A stretch of 64,000 nt of DNA from Marsupella aquatica. Its lineage: Eukaryota; Marchantiophyta. The translations under genes were made by a program, and so were the position numbers. This document shows positions 48,538 through 63,100 of the stretch, one piece after another. Numbering within the stretch: position 1 is the stretch's first letter; each line of letters begins with the position of its first letter. The stretch spans positions 8,618,001 to 8,682,000 of the forward strand of contig OZ316894.1 of the NCBI GenBank assembly GCA_973895155.1. The letters are read 5' to 3'. Under the pieces are notes generated by a model. It was not told the origin of the DNA. It made no database searches and was given only the letters and a program-made list of their open reading frames with translations.

Positions 48538-49416
48538 AATTACTACCTCTTGTCTATATCATGAGCATACAGGGAGCATACAAGTCTGAGTTAACATAGC
48601 AGCTTGGCAGTCCTTTCGTTCATTCAGAATCGCAACACATGTACAGCTCCTGTTGCTAGAGTGCATATTGCAGAAAGCTCTTGGCTGACTGTGGAAAGCA
48701 CAGGCAAGGAGGAAGACCTTGGATCCAGTGAGAAAGAGCAGACCGAGCTTCAAGAGAATACCCAACAGCAGGAACCACAGAGTCCAAAAGGGACGGTAAG
48801 TGAAAGGATGTCTGTCAAAACGTATGTCGTCACTGTGCTCCTCTTGAAAGGAGATGGCAAGGTGGTATTGTTTCACGTTGCTTTCGTAGTTTGTCAGACT
48901 TGGCAGAGCCTCATCAGCATTAACAGCAGCTGTCCATGAATCTGGCTGGTTGCGTACATAACAGATTATCATTAATTGTCACTTTCGGCCCATCTACATT
49001 TCTTTCAGTTACAGCTCTAAAGCCGGTGCTGTACTCAATAGGACTACTTTATGTATCTCAATTACATCCGATTTTATGTTCAGTAGCCTCTTAGGGCCTT
49101 CAATGTACATTGATTAATCGTTGCCTCACAGACATGTTGCTCAACTCCGATAATTCCATACGGAGTTGTTCTATAGCCAGTCTGATATCGGTCTTTGAAG
49201 TGTGCAATATGATCTCTACTAGATTATCCATTAGTGTTATTGGTCGATTGAGCAATCTTGTGATGTCTTCTGTCGCGGGAGTTTTCTCCAATGCATCTGT
49301 ATAGAATAGGATTTTTGGCATACAGCGGGGTCAGATGATAGAGTAGGACCACTAACCCAATCAGTCCTTCCACCATAAAACTTCCCAGAAAGCGCTGTCC
49401 TTGTAGGAACTTGTAG

Positions 49417-49433
49417 TTTAGGGTTTAGGGTTA
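49417..49433 (+). repeat. Interstitial telomere-type motif / telo-box
   Basis: TTTAGGGTTTAGGGTTA, just over two plant telomere units. Such telo-boxes also act as binding sites in plant promoters, but no gene start is evident nearby. Confidence 0.7.
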
Positions 49434-52280
49434 AGTGAAGCTATCTTCAAATTCACGCAGGATGGATGCTTTCAATGTCATCAGGTTTTGCAACGTATTC
49501 TGTATATTGTGGTAACGTTTAGACACCATGTTGTGCAGGTTGAACCAGAAAATCAGTAGAATCTAGTGAACCTGTTTTCGCATATGGACGTGCCGTAAGT
49601 TTTGTGCAACAATTTCGTTGATCCTAGTTATCGGAACTCAGACCAAAATGAGATACCGTTACAATGGCACTAACTGGCAACTCGATGGATACAATATTCA
49701 ACGAAGGATATCGGTCTGGTGAGAATGGACGGAAAGAGTATCATTCACAGGCTTTAGTATTATGGACCCCTGAAGGTTCGGAATCCTTTTTTCAAGTATT
49801 CCCTTGTAATCCACGGGATGAGAACAAGGACACTTGTCTTTCTTAAGCTCTTGGTTTCGCCACGATTTTAATGGAAATTAAGGAGCTTAAAGAGCCTTTA
49901 CATAGGTATCATTTACGGATTAAGGAAATATTGGGACCAGGGTTCCCTTGCCTAATTGTAGTCTTGTAGTCTACAATCGTCTGACGGGCTAGTTGCAACC
50001 GTCTTCACCAGGTGATGAAAACCACGTGAACAAAAGATCCAAAAGAGCGCTATTGTAAATCCACTAGGCAGACAAAAGGCAGAGACCAAAGGATCATGAT
50101 TTAGTTACAGACAGTAGGTGGACTGAGAAATTACTGGCAGAAAAACAATACTTAGGACGTTGATGGATTGTAGAGTACAGGAATTTAGAAAATTGAGGCT
50201 ATACGATGGGGTAATTACTTACCCTGTAACTGATTTTTGAAATTTTCGAAATGCCAATATACCCTGCCGTAAGATTTAATCTGATTTAGTTTTCATTTCC
50301 AGTCTGGGCTTATCGATCATTGCCATGCATAATAGCGTCCGACACATTGTACATAAAGTTTTGAATCTCTTACTTGACAACTCGTGAGTCATCATCCTGG
50401 AAATTGACCTCATTCTTTTCCAACGTGGTCAAAACAGTAATAGATTAAAAGTTGACGAGTTGAAGAGGACTTCATATATTTCCAATTTCTCAATTTAGTT
50501 TCAAAAACAGTGAGAACATCAAAAACAATATTCTCCCCTTTGCAAGCTCACATCTGTTAATCTCACCTAAAGTCATATCATCCAGTGAGCATGGATGTCC
50601 ACCTCATACGCACGTTGAATTTCCTGAAATGCTGTGTATGCTTTCTTATCACCTATATTATGTGGGTGATGCGCTTTCAATTGGCAAGCTCTAACTATTG
50701 CAAACGGCTGCGTAGACAGTCACGAATACCAATGCTTTACATCCCGAATCTTTTCATCAAAATTATGTTCCCAGGAGTGTATTATGGAAACTAGCTCAAC
50801 ACTGTTACATTGCGCAAACTTTTGCTGATGCAAAATGCAGTTGACGCAAGATTCAGGCAACAAAAAGTGTGAAAGAACACACAGAAGTTGGGTGTGAATG
50901 CAATACAGCAAGTGTTATCCATGTGGAATGATTCCACCACTGGAAATTGTGGGCAGATAATGGTAAAAAAGAAAGCACAAAACTCGGATGTGTGCGTTGC
51001 CAGGACAGTTGTCTATGCAAAACATGACCAGCATAGAAGGTTGCATGAAGTCCATGTTGTTGACACGGAAGATTGTCCAAGTATGAACTTACAATTCTAC
51101 TGTGCTTGGGGGTGTCTAGGTTCAAACCTTAGGCAACTTTGGTGTGGAGCAGACGTTGGCAAGGGTACCGCCTTCTGATATGTTGGCCACCCACCTCCTC
51201 ACCCACCTCCTTGCCAGTGGGCAAGAGAGACAGGGGGAGAGCTAAGAAGGTTACATGGAGCCCCTGTTGTTGACAAGGAAGATGATCATTAGCATTCCAA
51301 ATGTGAGAGGGTCCACCAAACACAAACCTCAGGGTTTCACTATTTGGAGTCACCCCCATCACGTCACTGTTTCGACTTTTTGCGATACCCATCGATCCTC
51401 AACATTACGTAGCTCTAAACCAATCATAAGATGACCCCATTTTTAAAATTTTGAGCCCCTCTTGCATGTAAGTTTTTATTAAACCACAACTACTGGTATT
51501 TATCATGGGATTTGGCTTCAGGTCACAGTATACTATGGCAATCTGGGACCTGCGCCTCCTGTGAACCATAAAACTTTCACTCATAGTTTCACCTCTACGC
51601 CGCTGTTCATGACAATGTGGTCTATGACTCAAAATGTAGATCTCAAGGTTTGACAAAAATGCAGAGAAAATGGTTGAATGTTTAATGAGAAATTATGGAA
51701 AAAAAAAAACAAATGGGGCGATCCTGTTGTTCAAAATCAAAATCTAAGCAGTCTGTTCTTTGCTCAGGTGTAAAGGTCTACTCTCACTTTACTTAGTCCA
51801 TCGAAGGTGTCCATCCAAGCTGAAAGTTCCTCAAAAACATAGAATGTTTGGTTAATACTAAATAACCTGTCACTAAAGTCACTCTATATCCTAAAACTCA
51901 TTGAAGCGAATGTGTAGTACGCACTATTTTCCATTATGATAATTCTCTTACTGAGTGTATTAGTTTTCCTGTACAAAATTACAAACTAATATTCAATAAA
52001 TCTTTCCATGAATATAAGCAATTTCGAATTCCAATTAGCGAGTCATGTTTATTGAGCCTTATCTACAGCCTCAACCCGGCCCTAGTTCCTTGGAAATATC
52101 TCTGATTCATGACACCTCAAACATATTGTACAATCACTAAGTCTATAAGTCCTGATGTTTTTGCAGGATCTCAGTAAACTGACAAGAGGTTTTCTGTAAA
52201 TCCGCTTTCTATTCCAAAAGACATGAGCCAACAGCACCACGCATTGCCAAAATTGGTCAAACGTCTTAGTTTTGCAATTG

Positions 52281-52430
52281 TTTTATCAACCAAACGGCCC
52301 TCCTGTTGATGTCTTATATATGTCCCTGCGCTTCTTCAAGTACATACAATATAAGTTTTCCAGATATTTTATCAACCAAGTGGCCATCCTGTTGAAATCT
52401 TTCATATGTCCCTGCGCATCTTCGTATGTA
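52281..52430. repeat. Diverged tandem duplication, period 86 bp
   Basis: TTTTATCAACCAA...CCTGTTGA...TATGTCCCTGCGC appears at 52281 and 52367 with several differences. Confidence 0.8.
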
Positions 52431-52795
52431 TCTCGATAGTAATGTTCATCTCGCTGCAAACGAACAGACAATTGTCGAGGGACTGTCAAACCTCCTAGCT
52501 AGGGTCAATGACATGGATGGAACTGAGATGATGAGCACTCACCCTAATTATAGTAGTGGCTTTGTGTTTTTTTCGATTCTTCTCTCTTTTAGCATGTGAC
52601 TGTCAGAGTAAATGTTCACTCAAAAGCCAAATTAAAAACCTTAATACAAGGTCCCTCCACTTTTTACAGTGGTAGTCTTACGAATTTGCAGGGCCCCAAA
52701 AAAGTGGGAAGTAAGCAAAACAAAGAGGAGTCACAAAGAAATTGGAGGGGATAGAGGCGAAAGGAAGGGGAGTATTAAGGAGGATTTGTCACCCT

Positions 52796-52950
52796 GCAAA
52801 TCACCATGCACAGGTCAATTGTCGTAACCTTACTCCTGTCCTACAACAAATTGAGTATACTGCTGTTGATACAGTACAGTGGAGGCGAATGTTGTTCTAT
52901 AGCAAATCACCATGCACAGATCAAAAGTCGTAAAGCTTACTCCAACAAAG
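52796..52950. repeat. Partial direct repeat, period 106 bp
   Basis: GCAAATCACCATGCACAG starts at 52796 and 52902, followed by similar GTCGTAA...CTTACTCC text. Confidence 0.75.
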
Positions 52951-54100
52951 ATGTTTTTATGTTTTGGATTGATCCATCCACTCAGGTAAAGAAACCCCTC
53001 CTAGAACTACCAGATACTCCTCCCTAGTATGATTTCCAAGGTGGAAATTTTCTCCACAGTAAGGAGGGTAGAAATCCTAACCCTTTCAATCCACACGGAA
53101 ATAAGTCCAAGACTCAATGAAACAGCTAGTAGTAAGGGCAGAAAGTAGCAACCTTTTGTTGGCATTGAACTGCTCAAGCCCAGGAAAAGAGTGCCGATAC
53201 CAACAAGTTTCTCTTTAAAGCCGCAGCTTCAGATGAAATGAACCGTTGAGAACGTTGGCTTCAAAATTGAAGTAACCGACTTCGCCTAAATCAACTGGCC
53301 CCGTGGCCCCAGATGCAGTCTCAAAGTATAGCAGCTAAATACTGAGGAAACAGATACGCATATTCAAGCATTTGAGGCCAGCTACAATGTCTTTGCCGAT
53401 ATTTAGAGCAGAGCCTCAATCCGATGACAATTACTACAATGCAGATGTAGACGTCCCCATACATGTTTGGTCACCTTTTCATGCAGTGCACCACAGGGGG
53501 ACATTAAATTCTTCGACGGTGGGCATCTTAACTGTTGCCCTATCCACCGCCGTTCCCTGATTTTGTTGTCGTACAATATGAAAGGAATTACCTCACAAGC
53601 CTCTGAATATGGCCAGCATGGAATAGATTGTCGGAAATAAACAGGAATGTTCGTTGGCATTGGTATTCTCAAATAATCATCAATGGTCGTATTATTAACA
53701 AAGTGGAGGATGTCACACTTTCTAGCCATTACAAAGAATATTCTGTGACCTATGTGGAGTTTTCCACAACACTACTTTCACTAATCTGGGAGGACCGATC
53801 CATAAGGACAACCTATGCATTTTGAATATGAAGTTTTTGGGAACAAAATCTTGAGCGCACCTTATAAAGTTGGCAGCGCAAGTACCTAGTTCCGAAACTC
53901 ACTAAACTAATCGGAGAGCCCCTACTTGTGCCCATCCTGCAGGAATGTTCTTGAGCCTGACGTGTTCACTGTTACAGTCTCTTTATATTACAAAGCTTTA
54001 TACACGTCAAATGTCTAAGTTCACTTGACAAATTAATGGTGCTACATGTTATGATCTCATTTGCGAGCCTGCCGAGAGCTTGAAATTGACTCTGAATGAC

Positions 54101-57100
54101 CTAAGGTCTGTATATCCGCAGTGCCTTCGAGACAGCACGCCGACAGAAAGGACAGCGAGTCACTGCGGCCGAACACCTTTGGCAAAGCACATGCCCACAA
54201 GGGACCACCATTGTATCCACTTCGTTATTAATACACACACGACAGGTCCATGCTGTTCTTGCCCCTTCGGCTTCCTTGAGAGCGGAGTCTGCTCTTTCCT
54301 GTTTTGTCGTGTGTCCACATGCCAAATATCAGCAGATGATTCAAATCGTTGGAATAGTCAATTACAATTAGACATAAGCGTCACTAGTGATGAGCATTTA
54401 GAGATCTTTTGTAAAATGAACCGAGTATATAGAAAGGAGTGACTTATTATACTTTATAGACATATCCTTGCTATACACATGATACGTCTAGAAACAACGT
54501 AGCCGGCACAATACAAACCACGTACAACAGCAGCTCGTCAACATTCAAACAAACTTCTGCACATGGTTCGTTCAATGACCCTTTTTGGAACACAGCTCGA
54601 AAAGAAACAAAAGTTTGACCGAAGACCGTTGTTTAACACTTAATATTGAATGATGTCAACAATACCTGTTCAATTGACAGAGCAGTATCAGCAGCAGCTA
54701 GCTGTTCTTGAAGTGCAAGACTGCGTTCCAGGAGTGCGTGTTGTTCTAAATCAATTGGCATCCCTGCGGCGGCCAGCATATCTTTCACTGCTAGAGCTAT
54801 CTCAGGGGCTGATACATTTGAAGTCACATTAATGGGTACTTGTTCCTGTGGATGAACAGCTTTGTCAGAAAAGTAGATTCCACTTGGAGCTCCTGAGAAG
54901 ACTCAGAAAGCGAAAAAGCAAATTCACTGAACAGACAACAGTGAGCTAGCCAAAAATGCTTCGAAACCGAATCTGAACAAACACAATATCCGTAAAGAAA
55001 AAATAAATGCTTTAATCACCACCACCGAATCTCTATTTTCTGCGAAAGATGCAAATTCAGAACTGGACAAAAACTTAGGACTCAGATTAAAGAAATATCA
55101 ACCTGCAGACTTGGCGCTTTTGAAGAATTAGACACTTGTGCAGGCTGTGAAGACGACACCACTGTTTGACCGTTAATCTTTTCTTTTGTGTCGGAAGGCA
55201 TTGAAGTGGAGCCTTCTTTAGCATGTTGGGAGTAAATATCAGTTGCTGTTGTTGCCTTAAATGAAAAAACTTGCGATGACAACAAGATCCGAATTTCTCC
55301 CGGTCCTGTCTCCAACTGGAGACGATACAAGGCTTGCCCAGCTGATGCCCTTACGTCCTCCACAACCCTTCCATACCTCAGCTGTGCCTCGCCATTTTCA
55401 TCTGATCGCCAAGCAACGATTTCTCCTGCATGGAATGGCCTCAGAGGATGGCATTGGACTAGTGCTGTATCAGGTCCAATTACATTCATCCCTGGGATGC
55501 CACTCTGTTGGATCCTTTCTCTTTCAGTAGCATCAGTTTGGCTTGGGCCCAGCCTTAAGACACGCTTTACAGTTCCTTCCATGCCTAGCGGTGAAGTAAG
55601 GAGAGGACTTAATGGTAAGCAGCTAGGACTTCCCAGTAGTCGACTTAAAACAACAGCTAAAAGATCTGTCAGAGTGATATAATCAGGAGGCTCAGCAATG
55701 AGTATCCTGTTTTTATCTACAAATTCAAACACTCTATGGTCACTCTCCACAGTGTCAAAATTTGACGAAGAGGCGTTTGAGGAATGCCTCGTTACATCTA
55801 TTCTTCTTGGTAGTAACCAAAAGCGCGTGTAAAGACGACGTACAAACCATAACCCAGCAGCAGCAGAGTGTAAAGTGTTTTCTATTTGTTCCTTGGTTAG
55901 TTGTTTGAGTGAAGGAACACTTTGTCCGGCCTCCTTCACTAGTCCCCAAACGGCTTCAACAAACAGACGGCTACGCAGTTTCTCGGCGACACTCATACGA
56001 GAAGTTTGAGCAATAACGTCCACTATCTCCAAGGACCTTTTTCCATCAAGTTCCTGAAGGACAAGACATGAACACTGGGCCAAGTTAAATACCGTCTAAT
56101 GATGTCCAGTGCTATGCAGTATAAAGGAATCATCCAACAAGAATCTCAAGATTCATCAGAACACTACATCGACAACAATTAGAACAGTAGTGCTCGTCAC
56201 TTTACCTCAACAACAACTTCAGATAGCTTTCGTACTCCCAGCTGTACACACAGAGCTTCTCCCACGAGTGGATGGACAAACTTCATTCTGGATGATTCAA
56301 TTTCACCCACAAGGTTTGCACCAAGGGTATCCACATAGACACAAGCACGGGTATGTATAAGCCTGGCCCCATCATCTGGAACAACGGCGTCATCATCTGT
56401 TGTGTAGTGAGCGATGATGTTCATTCGATTGCCTTTATCGCAGATAAATTGCAAAATTCGCAAAACAGCCCGAAGTTCATTCGGGTTCAGACGTTGATAT
56501 CCACAAGATTGTTGCAGCTGTCGAAGAAGGTGTTTCATGCTTTCAAAGCTGGGCGCCTCTTGCATACCCATCTGTCCAAGAACTTGCACATGTGGAAGAT
56601 ATGCACTGGGTAGCTCAAATACAAAAGGAGCAAGGTCCATATTTATTCGAGCATATAGAGAACTGGCCCTTGCCAGGCGAGTTCCATTGGCTACTGGTAT
56701 GAAGTGAACTCCTTGCAAAGACTCTTTGTCTGGAATCAGAAATGCAAGTCTCTCTCAGTATTTGTGCGCATCACCACTACCCTTTAGTCGAGAAGTCAAT
56801 TGAAATGACAAGCATTATAGCCCTTACTCAACACTACTGCCTCTGGTAGAATTATTTCCCGTCCTTCTATACAGTATCTAGATCTCACCTTTGCATCTTT
56901 TTGTACAAAGGCCTACTGAATGATTTTCTGTTCTGCATACCTCAACTACAATAGATATTACGGAACGAGGTTGTAAGGTAGTTTAACCAACATACCCGCA
57001 TCAGAAAGGCCATCCCAAGCACCGCTGAGGTACTTCAAAACTTCACTGAAGGCATCTTCTACCGACTTCATGCCCTTCCCATTGGGCCACCTCGCAAGAA

Positions 57101-60100
57101 CATCTTCCCCTCCATTTTTTCCAACAATCTGTATTGGTTGTCAGAAAAGGTTACTACACATGCTCCTAGAATCTTAAAGAAGCAAGTGAAAAAGGGCCTA
57201 GAACCTGTCCGTTGCGTTTAAAACTATATAGAACGCTAGCGAATCTCGCGCATGTCTGTAAGTGTAACATTTGCACCATTGTACTGTATAACTCACAACA
57301 GAAGAACAGAATCAAAACATATACAGAATGACTGTTAAAACTATCTTGCTAGGATTTCTCGTACAGACCGTCACCTTCAAATGTTTGAACACCACTGTAA
57401 ATGGAGGTGGACTCCGCAAGTGCAAGGTACCCCAAGAAAACTCGGGAGGTACAACCCCTGATCTTGCCAACACAGGTGCGCAAGTCCATGCCAAGGACCA
57501 ATCTTTCAAAAGAACTGCATCACTGTATGAGGCGAGAACTCGTTTACCCCGACCTGCTCCTCCACTTAAAATACCCCTCTCAGCTGGGACACATGCAATA
57601 CGACTAAGAGGATCACAAAAGCTACTGCCATATAGTGATGCGAAATTGGAAAGGATAGTCTCTATTAGCATCCCAGCGATGGACCAAGTTTCAGTGGAAA
57701 CTTCACCAACTCCACTTGAGAACTCCACTTCAAATACATCATCCTCCCCAGCATGAACTATGCTCTGCTGCCCAAGTTCCTCAACCTTCTTTGCACATTC
57801 AAGGAGCAACCCTGCATCAGCAGCAGAACGCAAGCCTGCAGCCCGTAGGATATGAAGCCAGCCAGCTGTTGCAAACTGCCCACCTGGAAACCTAGCAGCT
57901 TCACCAGCAAACACTCGCTTTAATAGGGGATTCTCCGGATCGAGAAGTTCCTGTGGAGAGCACAACCGACTCTCCCCACTACTGAGCTGTGTGTTATCAC
58001 TATTTGTTCGCACGAATTTTGTTTGTTTCAGAGAAGATATTACAGCATCCTGGTGTTTGAGAGCTTCCCAGTTTGAGTAAAGATATGCTAGGATGCGTTC
58101 CTGTTCCCTCTCACTCCATCCATCATATCCAGGTAGAGCAAATCTTGCCAGAACTTCGTGGTCCGCAAGCTCAGGGATCCCAAGTGCGAGATAAAACGAA
58201 CCCCCTTCTGACAAGGTGAAATACAGTAGACAATGCTCATCGTCCGGCTGCATAAATGCAGTGGGTGGCACAACACAATGTAATCTTTGATCTATCGCCA
58301 CATAGCCTCCTCTTGCCGTTTTGTATATTGGGAGAGATCGAAGCATAACTATTTCTTCCAATGTGTAAACTGGGGGAATCACAGAAGAGTCAGATGTGCA
58401 AGAAGAAAATAGCGAGAACAGCCCATCACAGTCAGCGGGCATAAGAGCCAGCTCAGACACAGATAATTGATTAGCTTGTTGAAGAGCGAGCATTTTAGAT
58501 GCCACGATCTGCCCTAAGGACTGACCCTGTGCAGGAATGCAGCACTTCAAGACACTGCAGTCCAAAAATCGACGGTCATAAACCGGCATGTTGCAATTGC
58601 GAAGCAGAGGCAGCAACCAGGGGTGTACTCTTTCAATCTCCACAAACGCTCTAGTGCAAGCTTCTGCAACGGTCTCATCATCACCATCACCATCACCATC
58701 ATCAGTAAAGGTTATCATTAAACTCTCGCCATCCGATGGAGTACTTGTGCCAGCATCTGCATTACGCTGCTGAGAAATCGGTGGCACAAAAACAAGATTA
58801 CGCTGTCCTACCCGTGCAAGCACCGAGATAGACGTGACTGCTGGAATGAGAGGCCATTGTGCAAACTGATTGAGTTCCTCAGGAGAGGAAGGGTTCACAT
58901 TCCTCCAGAATGCCTTCAGCCAATCAGATGAAGGACCTTTCAAGCGTGCACCTGCATCTTGTTCCCATGGGACACAGGGAGCTGCTGTCAAATCGCTACC
59001 TCTCACGACCCATTGTTTTGGCAAGACCGATCCAAGATTCAATGCTAAAAGCTGGTATGAAAATGGTATAACTCGCAGAGTATTTTGATATGAAGAGTGC
59101 CCAAATAGCTCAGCCAGAAGGGGTCGCTCAAGACAAAGTGGATGCACGAATTTCGACGCCAATACTGGGATCAGACTTTGTTGCTCCTTAGTTCCTACCC
59201 AAAGGTCAGTTGAGCCTAACTTCACCATTGAGCTTGTACCCGTTGGACACTGCAAGCCTATCAATTCATAAGCCTTTGAAAGGACCCCTGATGCTGCTCC
59301 TCGATTGTTCGTATCCCCAATAACTCCCCGGCCAATGTCTGCGATTACTCTCCCAATATCAGCCACAAGACCTGAGGCCTCCGTTCCTGGATCTAAGACC
59401 CCAGGAATACCTCTAGTCTCTGCAACAAATTGCTCTGGCCACCCCAGTCCTTGCCTTAACCGAGAGGAAGAACCGCGTATTGAAGTGACATGTCCAGATT
59501 CCACAGTAGAATTGGCACCAGCTTCGCCGCCACCTTCAACCAGGCTGTCAGCTGTTGCATCACTGGGAACTGACTCTGGCTCATGGAATGTAATATCTGC
59601 ACAACAGTATTCCAGAAGATCAACCTGTGTTTTAACAGACTGGACAGCTGCTGCTACTGATGGAGTCTTCAGTAAAGTCCGCAACATTGTAGGTGTCAAC
59701 TCCTTCACAGCAACACCTGCTGCTTCCATCTCCTTCGTCAATTCCCATGGAACAATGAAAACACGATAATGGGCCTTAAGGAAGTCACACACGGTAACGG
59801 GGGGCGCGACACCTTGTCGATCCATTCCGGGAGGAGCAAGGAACATGCCCTCCGAAGCTTTTGCCATTGTTCCACCGTGAAGTTGCCAGACTGGCAACTC
59901 TGCAAGGCGAGCATACATGGGTTTAATTAACCATTCAGAAATACAGGCCCAATCAATCCCTGCGTAGCGTGAGGCTCCTGCTTTCAATTTTGAAGATGAA
60001 GAGAGCAATGCCTTCGATTTAGGCCAGTGAGAGTACGCCCTGTCAGCTGGAACCCCATGGGTTCCATCTAGTCCTCGCCCAATAGGTGGTTCAACTCGGG

Positions 60101-63100
60101 ATGTGGATGGATCTTGCCGCAGACGCTGAAGTTCCAGAAGCAGCTCCACATAGGAGTCACGGACACATCCCATAAGCTCCTTGTTCCATGTCGCCGCCAA
60201 ATCATCAGAGACTGGGGTGAATGTTGATGACCCAGATGAAACTACGTCACTGTTTGGGAGACGATGAAAAAGGTGGCGGTGGCCGGAGCGGTGAGACACA
60301 ATGAAGTGCCCGATTATCGTGACCGGTAGCCCAAATGCCACTGGCAAAGGTAGAGGTGTCATTACATTGCTCTCAGATGACAAAGGAGGCACTTGACCAT
60401 TGCGAGTCAAATGAGCTGCTACACCACCAATAGGGGTAAGGTTACGTGACAGATATTTCCTGAAAAACGTTATCACAAACAAGGAGTTACTCAGATAAAC
60501 CTTCAACAAACTGAAGAAGGAGAACATGACTTGGTCCAACATGGGATAATATGAGTGAACGATGGATTGGTCCCAGAAATAGAACTCATTTGAAACATAA
60601 AACACAAGAAAGAAGCAAAGACTTCAACCGAAAGACAATACCTGTCCAATGCAATGTCACGTGTGTGACCTGATCCAAGAGTCTGCACCACAAGCCACTT
60701 ATCCACTATCTGATTTCCATCTTCTGTTAAAAGCACATCTAAACTGTGGAGTTTAGAAGCAACGTTGAAACCACCGAAAAGGCTTGTGAGCTGAAACTTC
60801 CGCCACTTCTTCTCCTGGAATGGGTTGCGAAGGGCCACTCTTGCTGGATCCACCCGAACAGAGAAGAGCTCATGTGGTTCAAGTTCCTCGTCATCCCAAG
60901 CTGTCAAAGAGACCTGGAGGACCATGGGTATAATCACGAAATGCTCGTTACATAAATTTTCCAAAATCATATAATTTCCAAGATATAATTTACAGAAGAT
61001 ACATCCGTTTTACTTAAGACCGTCGACTCACAAACCAGAGGAAATCAATGTTTCCCTCGAACGCAATTATAGGACTTTCGAAACGACATGCAACAAATTT
61101 ACGCAATCTGTAACATCCTTAGGAATGAGAAAACTTACATCCTCCACCGAGCTGAGAAAGAGAAGTGTACTAGATACATGAGCCTTGAATTTGTTCAAAA
61201 TACCAGCAACCTCCTTGTCACCAAACTGCTTATCAACACTTTCGGAATCACTGGATGCAGGAGTCGTGCGCAAGGGCATCCTGATGATTGTTGTATCCCT
61301 TTGCCTCCATGATATCTTATTACTGACTCCTAGCGGACGAAACTGGTCTATAAACCTTCGAGGGAGGTCAGTGCCAGAACCTACAAGGACGGAAAAAACC
61401 TTGCATAAGGGTACACAAAAACGAGCAATCAAATTTTCCCAGGTCTTCAAGCCTGATATAAAATCTCAATCCGGAGAACGTTAAAAGTCGCTGTGCTAAG
61501 TGCTTGAACAGGCACTGCCGTCGTTCCTAGTTGAACTAGAAGAAGATATCTGAGAAGAATGATGCCATCCTCATCTAATGGATTTCGATTCTACCCTTCA
61601 CTCAAGATATTATCAGACATCCACCTTCTCGAAAACCCAGATTAAACAACATGCTGTACCTGAGAGGGAGTAGGCCTTGCCCACTGGAGTTCCGGATGCA
61701 ACAGCTTGCCCATCTGCTAGAGAGGCAGCAAGAACTTGTCCAGACGGGTCAAATAGGTACAGACAACCGCTAGATACAATGAAAGGTAGATCAGTCACAC
61801 TGTATACACTCAAAAGTCCGCTTCCAAAATCACAAATCTGGCCCCGCAATTTTGTTGGAGGATAAACTTGTAAATTACAGATTTCATCCGTAGTCAGCGT
61901 TGCTCCTTCAAATGCAACTGTCAAAGCAGGACCTTGAAACTGACCTGAAAAATCCAGTCAGAAATAAGCACGTTTAGTGCTAGATATCCCAAGACAGGTG
62001 TAGTAGTTCAGAAGAAACAACCTACATTACCAATTCTTGTACATGAGCAGCTTAAACTAAGAGCACGCGTAGACAAACAGCTAAATTAACGACAAAACTA
62101 CTCACCCAGATTCGGTTGCAGAAGAGATTGTTTTGGATGCTCCCTCTTGTCATATAATATGTGCACCTTCCGTGCTTTACAGGTGTCAGCTATTTCTAGA
62201 AGATCAAACAGCAACAGTTCTTCGTCTCCATATCCTGTAAGCACTTCTGATATCACATTTGTTGCAAGACATGGTAGATTGCTAGTCATTTCTTGATCTA
62301 CTAGTGATAAGTATCGTAGGGACTTTGCACCCAACTTTTCAGCCAGATCATTTTCAATGTCTGGGTGTACCAGTCTTCTCATACCAGCCATTCCCAACAC
62401 ACTCTTTGCCAACCAAGGGGCATCATTGTATACGAGATCTTTCGCTGGTACTAGGATCCCTGCTATATCTGGTATCAGCACCAACCCCAACAGCTGTTTA
62501 CTCGCTAGCGATCCCGGAGTCGGTACCATTTCTCCAAGGGCTTCCAATACTCTCAAGCAAAACGTCAGCTGCTCTTGAGACAGAGCACCACCTTTCACGT
62601 CTTGAGCGATTCGCTGAAGTACATCAGCATAGTCTTGTGCCCCAAATGTCTCTCGAACACCCAAGGTTGTAAGGAGAATCTTATATTCAGCGATCTCCGA
62701 GGGAACAATATGCAAGTAAGGATAGAAATGTGCAGGCGAGTCAAATGCTAGTTCCTTTGGTGACACAAACCCATCCCCAACCCAGACCCACTGAATGCCC
62801 TCAAGCATGGATTGGAGTATTAGCATATCTTGCGATCCAACATACTCCTGCAAAAGCTTATAAATTGATGGAACTTCCTTACCCAAGATTGAGCTTACAG
62901 CTGCACTTTCTACTTCTGAGTCGTTTTGTGTTACCATGCTTTCAGCTTTTGCAAGAGCAAAACCTCTCGACAGTTCGATAAGTTGTGCTGCTAAAACACT
63001 TACATTTGGACGAGCTGACCACCCAAGATTTGCAAGAAGAGTAGTAGAATGGCACTCGCCATCAAGAATCCGCATTGTAGCGGACACAAGCCACATTTGT

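Larger units (their letters stand above)
48538..54100. other. Intergenic, no gene recognised
   Basis: Starts with the lipase 3' flank. Includes a frame of 111 codons (48604-48939) that could be a retained 3' exon but has no family features. Also holds a telomere-like motif (49417-49433), an 86-bp-period duplication (52281-52430) and a partial direct repeat (52796/52902). A plus-strand frame at 53372-53560 is open but unrecognised. Confidence 0.45.

Noticed and set aside
53372-53825. Open frames on both strands between the lipase and sacsin-like genes
   Set aside because: Neither strand shows a known motif or a consistent exon structure. Possibly 3' flank of the sacsin-like gene.
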